Assembly: GCF_020216025.1 (NCBI RefSeq)
Contig: NZ_JAIWNC010000023.1
Location: forward strand, 62,001-126,000
Direction: 5' to 3'
Source of the DNA: Jidongwangia harbinensis
GTDB taxonomy: Bacteria; Actinomycetota; Actinomycetes; Mycobacteriales; Micromonosporaceae
DNA length: 64,000 bases
Shown here: one piece after another, positions 1-8,376 of the stretch
How positions within the stretch are numbered: the stretch's first letter is position 1
Layout of the letters: each line of letters begins with the position of its first letter
Position numbers and translations under genes: made by a program
Notes under the pieces: generated by a model
The model's input: the letters and a program-made list of their open reading frames with translations, nothing else
The model's database searches: none
Told to the model about the DNA's origin: nothing

Positions 1-2033
1 TCGTCCCGCGTACTCCAGGACCGCTTGCCCCGCCACGCCTGCAGCAGCAACATCGGCCGTTCGATGTCGTCGTCCTCCACCGGCAACAGGCGCAATGCGA
101 CAGTCTTGTCGAGCGCCTTAGACCGCAGCGTCGCCACGGTTTCCTGATGCATCGTCCGGCCTACTGCCCACCGAGCAAGGGCACTAGAGGCCAGCGGGAG
201 GCAGTCCAGGGCGACGGATCGATCGTAGGGCGCTCCTCCGACCAATGCCCCCACCACCAGACGGTCGATCACGTGCTGCAATCGCTCTGGCACGGGTGTC
301 GGCCGGCCCGCCGCGATCATGCGGACCAGCGGCACGGTCGGTTGCGGCCAAGCGAACGAAGCCAGCCGCCTGATCTCGTCGGCTGGCTTGTTCAGATCGC
401 TCTCGACGGGTACGCCGGCCGCCGTTGCCGCAGCCTTCTCTAGCGTGGACTCCGCGCTGCGGAGCAGCGCAGCGCGAAGCTCGTCGTCTCCGTGCCGCAA
501 CATGAACGGCACGATGTTCTCCCATCCGGGCTCGGTCAGGATGTTGTCCGGGTCGACCAGGCCGGGCCGGGCCATGGCTAGGCCGGCAGTAAGGAAGTCC
601 TGGATGAGCCGATGCGCGAATAGGAAATCGCCCCGCGCACCATGTGTGGCGCCCAGCCCTGCCAGCTTCAGCACCAGCGCGGTCGCGTCGAGCGTTTCCC
701 CGGCCGGAAAATCCCGTAGGGCCATGGCACGCCGGATGTCGTCCCACGAGGTCCGATCGGTGCCGCTGCCCGCAGTAAGGCAGAAGGCGAGCTCCCGAGC
801 GGTGGACAAGGTTCGGTCGACGGTCGCCTGACCGTCTTCATGGTCACCCACCGTCTCCCGGATACGGGCGCGGATGGACCGGTCGAAGACGTCGAATACC
901 GACTCGGGTAACTCGGTGGAACCGGTGTCCCGCACGTAATTGCATAGCAGGCGCAGCATCAGCGGGTTTTCGCAGAGCGTACGCAGGCCCGCGTCCACGG
1001 CGAGCCGCCGACGCAGGACCCGGCGAGCCAGCCTGTCGGTGATCATGACGTGAACGAACCTGCTCTGTCGGCGCAGGCTTAACGGGCGAACCGTGAGCGA
1101 CGGCCATAGCGCGCCGACGTCAGTCTCGCGAAAGTCGCGGCTGGCAATGACGGTCCGCGACTCGGGCGTGTTGTCGACGAACAGCCGGATGGCGTCCAGG
1201 TGCGCCCTGGCAACCCTGCGCGCGTCGCTCGATGCGAGCAATGCGGGCAGCTCATCGAACGAATCGAAGAGGAAGACCCAGCGAACCTCGACATGACGTT
1301 CAGTAAGGTATTGCAGCACCAACTCGCGGAACCGAGCGTCGCCATGGCCAAGGATATCGGCCACGTACTCGCGGATCGTGTTTGCCTCGACCGTGCCAGC
1401 GTCCGAAAGCATACGCCTCAGGTCGACGTAGACTGGAATCGGCGCCCCGCGGCGAAGCCGCCGGCCACTCGGCAGGGCGATTCTCACCACATGCCGCATG
1501 ATGGTGGTCTTGCCGCCGCCCGCCGGGCCCTGCAGCAGCACGACCGGGTCAGTTCCTCGGCGCGAGTGCCGTACTAGGGCGCGCACAGCGCGCACTGTCT
1601 CCTCTCGGCCGTGCCTTCTGTAGACCGCGTCGACGCCCACGAACGCGTCTTTGCGCCGGACACCCCCGGCTCCGGCCAGCGGGGCGGCAAGCGGCCGACC
1701 CTCGATCAGAGCCGTGGCCGCTCGGGCGATCTGCCGCAGATCGTGATCGACGGCTGCGCGGAGTGGCCGGACCAGTCGATAGACGCCGAGCGCACCAGCT
1801 AGCGCCGCGACGGCGATTATCGTGAATTGTATTTGGGGCGGGCGGTTAGCCACCACCGGCGTACTTGTTAGGAAGAGGGAGCCGACGGTCGCAGCGGCGA
1901 CGATCAGCGCCGTCGCGAAGAGTCTACGGAAGGCCAATGGCCAGCCCTTCGCGAAGCTCATGGCGTCGAAGAGCAGCGAGCCCAGCGCGACGATCACGGC
2001 GGCCATGGCAAGTCGGTTCGGCAGATCGTCCAC
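1..2033 (-). CDS. Membrane-anchored NACHT-type STAND NTPase (3' end outside window)
   Basis: The frame is open from a GTG at 2033 to the left edge, giving at least 677 residues; an in-frame TGA lies just upstream, and ATG at 2006 is the alternative start. Three hydrophobic stretches lie within about residues 12-85, so the N-terminus is probably in the membrane. A P-loop GPAGGGKTT sits near residue 167 and a Walker B VFLFDSFDELP near residue 250, followed by the helical region expected of NACHT proteins. NACHT proteins are signal-sensing ATPase switches, many of them in anti-phage or programmed-death systems; that role here is inference. The C-terminal sensor region lies outside the window, so the trigger cannot be guessed. 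It is divergent from the NB-ARC unit at 2696-5886. Confidence 0.85.
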   Translation of the reverse strand, partial: MDDLPNRLAMAAVIVALGSLLFDAMSFAKGWPLAFRRLFATALIVAAATVGSLFLTSTPVVANRPPQIQFTIIAVAALAGALGVYRLVRPLRAAVDHDLRQIARAATALIEGRPLAAPLAGAGGVRRKDAFVGVDAVYRRHGREETVRAVRALVRHSRRGTDPVVLLQGPAGGGKTTIMRHVVRIALPSGRRLRRGAPIPVYVDLRRMLSDAGTVEANTIREYVADILGHGDARFRELVLQYLTERHVEVRWVFLFDSFDELPALLASSDARRVARAHLDAIRLFVDNTPESRTVIASRDFRETDVGALWPSLTVRPLSLRRQSRFVHVMITDRLARRVLRRRLAVDAGLRTLCENPLMLRLLCNYVRDTGSTELPESVFDVFDRSIRARIRETVGDHEDGQATVDRTLSTARELAFCLTAGSGTDRTSWDDIRRAMALRDFPAGETLDATALVLKLAGLGATHGARGDFLFAHRLIQDFLTAGLAMARPGLVDPDNILTEPGWENIVPFMLRHGDDELRAALLRSAESTLEKAAATAAGVPVESDLNKPADEIRRLASFAWPQPTVPLVRMIAAGRPTPVPERLQHVIDRLVVGALVGGAPYDRSVALDCLPLASSALARWAVGRTMHQETVATLRSKALDKTVALRLLPVEDDDIERPMLLLQAWRGKRSWSTRD

Positions 2034-2047
2034 AATTGCTCACAAGG

Positions 2048-2416
2048 TTAGGTACGTGAGGAGACGCCATAGTGGCACGAGGCACAGGTCAGCCACTGTC
2101 GGATCATCGACGATGTTCCCTTCCGGGGATCGACGAGTGCGTGACGGTCGATGGGGTTAGCCGCCAGATGGGGCGACCTGGGCCTTTCCGGATCGCGGCC
2201 ACGATCCATAAGGCCCTCATTTGCCGCGATGAAGCGACGCAGTGCAGGCCCGAGCCACGGGTCATCGCCGGCCAGGTCCCTCACCGCGCACTCGGTCTGC
2301 TGATCCGCCCAGCCCAGGTTCACCCCGTAGCTCACCGCCGACTCCTGGAGCCGTCCGCGCCAGTCCCGCGACCAGTGCTCGTACGCCCCGCAGAACTGGA
2401 ACGCGCAGGTGCCCAT
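2048..2416 (-). CDS. Small hypothetical protein upstream of the NACHT gene
   Basis: This 122-residue frame starts at ATG 2416 and ends 14 bases before the NACHT start, so the two could share a transcript. The composition is mixed and protein-like, with several Trp and Cys residues (for example GWADQQTECAV), unlike the Arg/Pro-rich shadow frames nearby. No domain is recognised. A small gene directly before a STAND NTPase is a common arrangement for effectors or regulators, but that is only position. It overlaps the upstream, probably non-coding, extension of the plus-strand frame that ends at 3151. It may not be a real gene. Confidence 0.35.
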   Translation of the reverse strand: MGTCAFQFCGAYEHWSRDWRGRLQESAVSYGVNLGWADQQTECAVRDLAGDDPWLGPALRRFIAANEGLMDRGRDPERPRSPHLAANPIDRHALVDPRKGTSSMIRQWLTCASCHYGVSSRT

Positions 2417-2656
2417 GAATTCCGCGGTCCGCGCCCGGTTCAGACCCCGCGTTCTTGCCTCGCTACGCAGCTGGCCATCAACGCTCTACGCCTAGCCGGA
2501 TCCCACGACATCACCCGAAGCGACCCGATAGGCCAGCCGCAACATGACCAGACCCTTCAACATCCTCGGCATTGCATTATGACCTTGAACCCTAACGTTG
2601 CCTTCCGTACTCGATGTCAGCGACGCAGTGACGTGACCTCGGCCCCTGTGCATCGT

Positions 2657-2678
2657 TTCCCGTTTAGGTTCGGGAACC
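2657..2678. promoter_or_regulatory. Inverted repeat before the NB-ARC unit
   Basis: TTCCCG at 2657-2662 is mirrored by CGGGAA at 2671-2676, with a nested GGTTC-GG-GAACC at 2667-2678. It sits about 18 bases before the ATG at 2696, overlapping the probable leader. It could be an operator or a leader hairpin for the two-gene unit. The purine-rich GGGGCGGGAG just after it is the likely ribosome binding site. Confidence 0.4.
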
Positions 2679-2695
2679 GAGGGGCGGGAGTTGGT

Positions 2696-3151
2696 ATGGA
2701 TGAGGTCGTGGTCGCGTTCGGGACGGCGCTGGTGCAGGCGGTCGCTACTGACAGCTGGGCTCAGATCCGTGACGCGGTGACCGGACTATGGCGGCGTACC
2801 CGCGGCGGCCAGCCCGCCGAGGACATCGGTAGTGACCTCGACACGTTGCGGGCGGAGGTCCTCGAAGCCCGCGCTGCTGGCGACCAGGACATCGAGGACG
2901 CGCTCACCGGTGAATGGCGATCCCGGCTACGCCGGCTGCTGCGTACCGATCCCGACCTGGCTGTCGCGCTCCGCGAGGTCCTCGATCAAGTGCTGACCCC
3001 TGCGCTGCAGCCCGCCGAACAGGCGCGGGTGCAGACGCTCCTCGGCGACCACGGTCAGCAGGTTCACATCGCTGCTGGGAACAACGCCTACACCGCGTTG
3101 GGTGACCAGACGAACATCGGTGGTAGCCAGACCAACATCGGCCCGGTGTGA
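2696..3151 (+). CDS. Small partner protein of the NB-ARC/TPR gene
   Basis: A 151-residue protein starting at ATG 2696 after a GGGGCGGGAG ribosome binding site. Longer upstream readings are poor in coding character. The N-terminal and central parts are helical with charged residues. The last 25 residues carry AAGNNAYTALGDQTNIGG, a Gly/Asn-rich segment that is repeated almost exactly near the N-terminus of the next protein (HAGNNAYTAGRDQINI). Its stop overlaps the GTG start of the NB-ARC gene (GTGTGA at 3146-3151), so translation is probably coupled. Such shared segments suggest the two proteins pair through like domains, or that the small one is an adaptor or effector for the NTPase; this is inference. 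No named domain is recognised. Confidence 0.8.
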   Translation: MDEVVVAFGTALVQAVATDSWAQIRDAVTGLWRRTRGGQPAEDIGSDLDTLRAEVLEARAAGDQDIEDALTGEWRSRLRRLLRTDPDLAVALREVLDQVLTPALQPAEQARVQTLLGDHGQQVHIAAGNNAYTALGDQTNIGGSQTNIGPV

Positions 3152-5886
3152 CCGCCGCGCCTGCTCCCGACCCGCCGGGCGCAGACGGTGCCGACCAGCC
3201 CGCCCTGCCGTCACACCTGTCGGTCGGCGACAGGCCACGGATCGATGTCCACGCTGGGAACAACGCGTACACGGCCGGCAGGGATCAGATCAACATCGCC
3301 GGCGACCTAAACGTCTGCCCGGCCTCCGAGTCCGTATCGTTCAGCCTGCCCCTTGACACCGCGGCGTTCACCGGACGACAGAACGAGTTGGACAGCATCA
3401 CCACTGCCGTGCTGCGGGCCGCGGAAACCGGTGGGATCATCGACATCCATGCCATCGACGGGATGCCGGGTACCGGCAAGACCGCGCTGGCCGTGCACGC
3501 CGCCTACCAACTCACCGACCGGTTCACGGACGGACGACTGTTCCTCGACCTGCATGCCCACACCCCGGGGCACAGGCCCACCGACCCGAGCTGGGCGCTG
3601 GCCATGCTGCTTCTCGCTGACGGCCTAAACGTTCGTGAGCTTCCCGCGGACCTGGACGGGCGCGCTGCGCTTTGGCGCAACCGGACGGCTGCTAAAAGCC
3701 TGTTGCTCATCCTCGACAACGCCGCCAGCAGCAGCCAGGTCAGGCCGCTGCTGCCTGGCAACCCGGCCTGTCTGACTCTGATCACCAGCCGCCGCCACCT
3801 CGGTGATCTACCCGGGCGCACAGCATCGCTGTCTCTGGATCAGCTGTCCGCCCGGGAAGCGCAGGACATGTTCGTCCGCTCGGCCGAACGCCCGATCGAC
3901 GACATGGACGCTGTCGCGACACTGGTCAGAACGTGCGGGCATCTGCCGATGGCGATCACGATCCTCGCCCGGGTCTATAACCAGCACCGGTGCTGGACCA
4001 TGGCCGACCTGATCGCCGAGACCGAAACCCGACTGCTGCATCTGTCGCCCGAACAGGACACCGTCGCCGCCGCGTTCGACATCTCGGTGGACTATCTATC
4101 CGATCAGCGCCGCCGATTCCTCACGCTGCTCGGCTTGCACCCAGGAACCAGCATCGACCCCTACGCCGCGGCGGCGCTGACCGATAGCAGCCTCCAGGAC
4201 GCCACCGGCCACCTCGATGGGCTGTGGCACGACAACTTGCTAACCGAAACCGCACGCCGCCGGTACGGCATGCACGACCTCGTCCGCGCCTACACCCGCG
4301 ACCTGGTTGCCGCAGTCCCCGAGACGGAACGCGAACAGGCTCTCCACCGGCTGTTGGATTACTACCAGCACACCGCTACCCGAGCTGCGACCGTCCTAGC
4401 CCACGAGCCCTGGCCCAGCCCAGACCTACCTGGCCAAAATCGGTTCGCCGCCCCGCCGGTCGACAAGCACCCGAGCGCCTTGACCTGGAGCCGCGCCGAA
4501 CGCCCCAACCTGCACGCCTGCCTACACCATGTCACCGATACTGAGCAACACGCCCGGATCATCGCATTCACCGCAGCACTCGCCCCGATCATGCGCACCG
4601 ACGGTCCCTGGATCGATGCAATCAATCTGCACACGACCGCGGCCGAGACCGCCGGGCAAGTCGGCGACCGGCTCGAGCAGGCCAACGCCCTCCGTTCGCT
4701 GGGGGTCGTCCAGTGGATGACCGACAACTACCCAGGCGCGACCAGCGCGTTGCAGCAAGCCCTGGACCTCTACACCGCCCTCGGCAACCAGCTCGGACAA
4801 GCCAACACCCTGCACGTTCTGGGCGGCGTGCGGCGCCTCACCGACAACTACCCAGGCGCGACCAGCGCGTTGCAGCAAGCCCTGGACCTCTACACCGCCC
4901 TCGGCAACCAGCTCGGACAAGCCAACACCCTCAGCGATCTGGGGCGCGTGCGGCGCCTCACCGACAACTACCCAGGCGCGACCAGCGCGTTGCAGCAAGC
5001 CCTGGACCTCTACACTCCCCTCGGCAACCAGCTCGGACAAGCCAACACCCTGCACGTTCTGGGCGGCGTGCGGCGCCTCACCGACGACTACCCAGGCGCG
5101 ACCAGCGCGTTGCAGCAAGCCCTGGACCTCTCTACCGCCCTCGGCAACCGGCTCGGACAGGCCAACGCCCTCCACGCTCTGGGGGGTGTGCGGCGGATGA
5201 CCGGTGACTACCGAGGCGCGACCGACGCGTTGCAGCAAGCCTTGGACCTATACACCACCCTTGGCAACAGGACTGGAGAGGCGAACACCTGGAGCGATCT
5301 GGGAACCGTGCGGCGGATGACCGGCGACTACCCAGCCGCGACCGACGCGTTGCAGCAAGGCCTAGACCTCTACACCCGCCTCGGCAACCGGCTCGGACAA
5401 GCCAACACCCTTATCGATCTGGGAACTGTGCGGCGGATGACGGGTGACTACCGAGGGGCGACCGACGCGTTGCAGCAAGCACTAGACCTCTACACCACCT
5501 CCGGTGACCGCGGCGGTGAGGTAGAGGTGCTCAACGAATACGGGGCATTGCTGCGGGTGTGCGGTGACCTAGTGGGTGCTGGGAAGAAGCATAGGCGGTC
5601 GTTGGATGTCTCGCGGCAGATCGGTAGTGAATGGGATGAAGCGCACGCCCTGGCAGGATTGGGACGGTGCGTCCTCGCAGCCGGGCGAAGCGCCGACGCC
5701 ATCGACTTGCTAAGCCGTGCGAAGGAGATCTTCACCCGGATCGGCGCCGCCGAGGCACCAGAAATCGCCGCTGAACTCGCCGCCGTCGAAAATGAGCAAC
5801 GTCCCGAAGGCCAAGAACCTCTGGAACCATTGGCCGACGATTGTCGGCTGGACCCGGGCGCCATGACGGAAGAGCGGCCTGCCTGA
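3148..5886 (+). CDS. NB-ARC/TPR STAND NTPase (AfsR/NLR-like)
   Basis: A 912-residue protein. Residues about 30-50 hold the HAGNNAYTAGRDQINI segment shared with the preceding protein. An NB-ARC ATPase follows, with the sequence FTGRQNEL before it, P-loop GMPGTGKTAL near 105-114, Walker B LLLILDNA near 185-192 and a TLITSRR sensor near 211. A winged-helix-like region follows to about residue 500. Residues about 511-830 are TPR repeats of 40 residues, several identical at DNA level. There is no AfsR-type DNA-binding domain at the N-terminus, so this is not a standard SARP regulator. NB-ARC/TPR proteins are ligand-triggered oligomerising switches; a defence role is plausible but not shown. It is coupled to 2696-3151 by a 3-base overlap. 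Confidence 0.9.
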   Translation: MTAAPAPDPPGADGADQPALPSHLSVGDRPRIDVHAGNNAYTAGRDQINIAGDLNVCPASESVSFSLPLDTAAFTGRQNELDSITTAVLRAAETGGIIDIHAIDGMPGTGKTALAVHAAYQLTDRFTDGRLFLDLHAHTPGHRPTDPSWALAMLLLADGLNVRELPADLDGRAALWRNRTAAKSLLLILDNAASSSQVRPLLPGNPACLTLITSRRHLGDLPGRTASLSLDQLSAREAQDMFVRSAERPIDDMDAVATLVRTCGHLPMAITILARVYNQHRCWTMADLIAETETRLLHLSPEQDTVAAAFDISVDYLSDQRRRFLTLLGLHPGTSIDPYAAAALTDSSLQDATGHLDGLWHDNLLTETARRRYGMHDLVRAYTRDLVAAVPETEREQALHRLLDYYQHTATRAATVLAHEPWPSPDLPGQNRFAAPPVDKHPSALTWSRAERPNLHACLHHVTDTEQHARIIAFTAALAPIMRTDGPWIDAINLHTTAAETAGQVGDRLEQANALRSLGVVQWMTDNYPGATSALQQALDLYTALGNQLGQANTLHVLGGVRRLTDNYPGATSALQQALDLYTALGNQLGQANTLSDLGRVRRLTDNYPGATSALQQALDLYTPLGNQLGQANTLHVLGGVRRLTDDYPGATSALQQALDLSTALGNRLGQANALHALGGVRRMTGDYRGATDALQQALDLYTTLGNRTGEANTWSDLGTVRRMTGDYPAATDALQQGLDLYTRLGNRLGQANTLIDLGTVRRMTGDYRGATDALQQALDLYTTSGDRGGEVEVLNEYGALLRVCGDLVGAGKKHRRSLDVSRQIGSEWDEAHALAGLGRCVLAAGRSADAIDLLSRAKEIFTRIGAAEAPEIAAELAAVENEQRPEGQEPLEPLADDCRLDPGAMTEERPA
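4681..5520 (+). repeat. Seven tandem 120-bp units coding 40-residue TPR repeats
   Basis: The sequence repeats with a 120-base period. For example, the 60 bases at 4741-4800 and 4861-4920 are identical, and 4981-5040 differs from them only slightly. The first four or five copies are nearly identical and later ones diverge (5221 onward). This lies wholly inside the NB-ARC gene and keeps its frame. Confidence 0.95.
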
Positions 5887-6089
5887 CCATTGGGCCTTGT
5901 GGTTTGACCCGGCCAGGCCTTTGGTGTCCTGCTACATCCTCGGTGCCTTTGCTTCGCGCCCTCGCTGAGGACATCGCATTACTTTGAACCACGGATCGAT
6001 ACGTGGACGCTGAGGTTACGAGGAACGCATCAACCCTGCAATATGCATCGGAATGGCGCTCACCGTCCGTCGATACGTGTGACGGCGTA

Positions 6090-6115
6090 CTGATCTGCCG
6101 CCGTCCGGGCGCGTC
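6090..6115 (+). repeat. Dispersed intergenic motif, copy A
   Basis: CTGATCTGCCGCC at 6090-6102 followed five to six bases later by GCGCGTC. It lies between the convergent 3' ends of the NB-ARC gene (5886) and the minus-strand gene ending at 6140. The rest of 5887-6139 holds no coding frame that can be supported. Confidence 0.6.
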
Positions 6116-6139
6116 AGTTGGCGCCGTGTGGCCCAACCC

Positions 6140-6589
6140 CTAGCTGGGGCGGTTCGCGCTGTGGGTACCGTCTAGCCATACGACCAGGGCTTCTCTGCGG
6201 ATAAGCCAGTGCCTTCCGAGACGGTTACCGGGCATGTGCCCGGCCTGGATTTCGGCGATGACATCGGCCACGTCGACATCGAGGTACACCGCCAAGTCGA
6301 CGGCTTTGACAACTGGCGGAAGTGGGACCTCGGCAGGCCCAGCGCCCGAAGTCCCCGGCGAGCCGTCGAACGTACGTCCAGGAGGCGAGGACCTGTTGGG
6401 GGCGGGTCGAGGCTTCGTCCGGCTCCAAGTGACGGCCACGCCGACGAGAAGTGCCGCCATGAACATGATTTGGAGCGCAGTGAAGCTTCCGTCCAGGATG
6501 ATCGACAACATGACAAAGACAGCCAGGGCGCCGGCACCGACCGGCCACGGCGAAATCGGGCGTCGCGGTGGCTGCGGTCCTCCAGGCAT
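6140..6589 (-). CDS. Membrane-anchored excisionase-like DNA-binding protein
   Basis: A 149-residue protein. Residues about 15-55 contain two hydrophobic helices (ALAVFVMLSIILDGSF; MFMAALLVGVAVTW), then a Pro/Ser-rich linker. The last 55 residues resemble an excisionase/MerR-type helix-turn-helix: VDLAVYLDVDVADVIAEI followed by a wing-like segment ending HWLIRREALVVWL. Stand-alone domains of this kind act as excisionases or regulators; tethering to the membrane is unusual for one. It starts at ATG 6589, and the repeats at 6618-6666 in the divergent gap to 6727 are candidate binding sites. No integrase is adjacent, so an excision role is not supported by context. Confidence 0.75.
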   Translation of the reverse strand: MPGGPQPPRRPISPWPVGAGALAVFVMLSIILDGSFTALQIMFMAALLVGVAVTWSRTKPRPAPNRSSPPGRTFDGSPGTSGAGPAEVPLPPVVKAVDLAVYLDVDVADVIAEIQAGHMPGNRLGRHWLIRREALVVWLDGTHSANRPS

Positions 6590-6617
6590 GTCACCATCCT
6601 GACGGCCTGGCAGGCAT

Positions 6618-6666
6618 CGTCAACGGTCAACACGCTGATGGATGTTGACGGATGCCGCATCAACGG
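6618..6666. promoter_or_regulatory. Repeat cluster in divergent promoter region
   Basis: GTCAACA at 6626-6632 is mirrored by TGTTGAC at 6643-6649 (seven bases each, ten apart). The direct repeat TCAACGG occurs at 6620-6626 and 6660-6666. The cluster lies between the minus-strand DNA-binding gene (start 6589) and the plus-strand gene at 6727, so it is a natural place for an operator bound by the 6140-6589 product. Confidence 0.5.
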
Positions 6667-6726
6667 TTCCGGTCATGGCGGTGCTGCGTCTAATCTCGGA
6701 TGGCACGCACACTGAGGGGGTCGAGC

Positions 6727-7011
6727 ATGCCGGGCATCGGGCGGTGGTTCGGCTTCGGATTGTTCGCGGAGTTCGACGAAGATCCCGGGACCTCATACAG
6801 GCCAGACATCAAATCTGACCCTGTCCCCTTCCGTTGTCCTTACTGCCAGGGGGTAAGGTGGTCGATCCATCTCACGTTGAAGTGCCGCGGCACCGCGGAA
6901 TGCCGGCATACCCCGACACAGATGAGAAAGATCCGCCGCGAAGGCGAGAACCTGGACCAGCCCTTCGATACGGACGGCCTCGACGCGGCGCTCGACTTCC
7001 CCGATGAATGA
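6727..7011 (+). CDS. Small zinc-ribbon-like protein
   Basis: A 94-residue protein from ATG 6727, chosen because GAGGGGG lies at the right distance upstream; an upstream ATG at 6700 has no such site. The centre has FRCPYCQGVRWS and a second pair CRGTAEC, a pattern that would bind one zinc ion. The C-terminus is acidic. Its stop overlaps the start of the next gene (ATGAATGA at 7004-7011), so the two are translationally coupled. The family is not recognised. Its partner is a membrane protein, so it may be a cytoplasmic accessory subunit; this is inference. Confidence 0.7.
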   Translation: MPGIGRWFGFGLFAEFDEDPGTSYRPDIKSDPVPFRCPYCQGVRWSIHLTLKCRGTAECRHTPTQMRKIRREGENLDQPFDTDGLDAALDFPDE

Positions 7012-7948
7012 TTTCGTCGCCTTCCAGATCAGCTCACGCTTCATTTTTGTCAACGTACTCCCTAATACCCTGTTCGTTGCGCTAGTTGGCGGACTGGTAG
7101 CTGCGGGGGCACCGGATCAGGCACCGTCATGGTCGACGCTAGTTCACTCGATAACCGAACTGTCGTGGACGGGTGGAATCCTCGTGGCGCTGGGGATTGT
7201 TGTTGCTTCCGTGGTGCTACACCCGTTGTCCTACCCGCTTATCCAAGTTCTGGAGGGCTACTGGGACCGCTTTCCTACCGCCGGCCAGGCGCATCGACTG
7301 GGTGCGGCCCGATACAAGCGCTGGCGCATGGAGCTGGCGGGCTTCCCGAATGTTGAGCGAGTTCTCCATGACCTTGCCGATCTGCCTGCAGATAACGCGC
7401 TAGTGCTCCCCACTACCCTTGGTAATGTTCTTCGGGCAGGCGAGCTCCGAGCTGGCTCTCGTTATGGGTATGAGACGGCAACCGCGTGGCGCAGACTGTT
7501 CAAAATTGCCACCCCCGATGCGCAGGGCGAGGTCAGAGATACCAGGAATCAGCTTGATTCGGCAGCTCGGCTATGTATCACGGGCCTTTTGTGTGTCCCG
7601 GTCACCACGTGGCTGCTTTGGTCTCACCAGAATTGGTTACTAGTCCCGCTTGGTTGCTACTTGTTCGCCTGGGCGGCGTATCGTGCCGCCATTGCCGCTG
7701 CCCGGCGCTTCTGTGACGCGCTTGCGGTTGCCTTCGACATGCATCACTTGGAATTGTGGGATGCGTTATCGCTTCCGCGTCCGAAGACCCTTCTCGCAGA
7801 GAGGGACCAGGCCGCGCCGCAACTGTGCAAGCTCCTGGCGGGGACTCAGCCCCTGCAGGTGGAAGAAGAGGAAGAGTTCGAGTACGGAGAAACGACGCGG
7901 CCGCAGTACGGCATTCCGCCGCCGAGTCCCTTTTCTGGCCAGCCATAG
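7004..7948 (+). CDS. Multi-pass membrane protein of unknown function
   Basis: A 314-residue protein starting inside the end of the zinc-ribbon gene. Hydrophobic segments lie near residues 10-35 and 50-75, and two more around 190-240 (CITGLLCVPVTTWLLW and the following stretch). A charged cytoplasmic loop of roughly 110 residues (about 80-190) lies between the two pairs. The tail is strongly acidic, EVEEEEEFEYGET-like, and Pro-rich. I do not recognise the family. Coupling to a zinc-ribbon protein and position beside STAND and immunity genes would fit a membrane effector, but nothing in the sequence proves that. Confidence 0.75.
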   Translation: MNDFVAFQISSRFIFVNVLPNTLFVALVGGLVAAGAPDQAPSWSTLVHSITELSWTGGILVALGIVVASVVLHPLSYPLIQVLEGYWDRFPTAGQAHRLGAARYKRWRMELAGFPNVERVLHDLADLPADNALVLPTTLGNVLRAGELRAGSRYGYETATAWRRLFKIATPDAQGEVRDTRNQLDSAARLCITGLLCVPVTTWLLWSHQNWLLVPLGCYLFAWAAYRAAIAAARRFCDALAVAFDMHHLELWDALSLPRPKTLLAERDQAAPQLCKLLAGTQPLQVEEEEEFEYGETTRPQYGIPPPSPFSGQP

Positions 7949-7996
7949 ACCCAGAAGACTGGCGTGGTAGGGCCGTCTTCCGCAGGTAGCGACGCA

Positions 7997-8022
7997 CTGA
8001 TCTGCCGCCGACAATGCGCGTT
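7997..8022 (+). repeat. Dispersed intergenic motif, copy B
   Basis: CTGATCTGCCGCC at 7997-8009, then five to six bases and GCGCGTTG. It lies about 50 bases after the stop of the membrane-protein gene. Copies B and C share the longest match, including the sequence AATGCGCGTTG. Confidence 0.6.
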
Positions 8023-8125
8023 GGCTTGCTCTGCCCGATCATTGCGGGAGTGCGGTCAGCAGCGTTTACCGGTTTCGCTGGATGAAATCGCGGTCGTTCG
8101 CAGCCCAAACGACTGCCTCTTGAGC

Positions 8126-8376
8126 GTGGTGCCGGCGGACGCCTTGCTGGACAGCCACCTGCCGATGCTCGACCTGATCAGCCACCCGGCCAAGGACTGG
8201 CACGGCATGGACCCGGCTGACGAGCGCTACATCGGCCCGACATACGCGCTGCGGGTCCTCGCGCGGGGCTTACCGGCATATGACCCAGCTGGCGGGCGCA
8301 CTGACCCTGTCCCGTATGGCATGGGGATGTCGAGGCTGGCCGCCGCTGTCGCGCACGGTCGGCCGCTGCCTGCCGT
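8126..8376 (+). pseudogene. Possible gene fragment, unknown family
   Basis: The reading frame from a GTG at 8126 has protein-like composition (DSHLPMLDLISHPAKDWHG; DERYIGPTYALRVLARG) and then fades into Arg/Ser-rich reading before 8488. No ribosome binding site or domain was recognised. It may be the remnant of a gene cut during the rearrangements in this area. The remaining bases between 7949 and 8375 hold only repeat copy B. Confidence 0.3.

Noticed and set aside
2072..2695. Upstream extension of the small partner gene to 2072
   Set aside because: The reading before 2696 is irregular, while a good ribosome binding site and a leader inverted repeat stand before ATG 2696.
4522..5238. Minus-strand frame with a striking repeated peptide
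   Set aside because: The repeat comes from the 120-bp units of the NB-ARC/TPR gene read backwards.
4681..5520. CRISPR-like or minisatellite array
   Set aside because: The period is 120 bases with no spacer/repeat structure, and the frame codes TPR repeats throughout.
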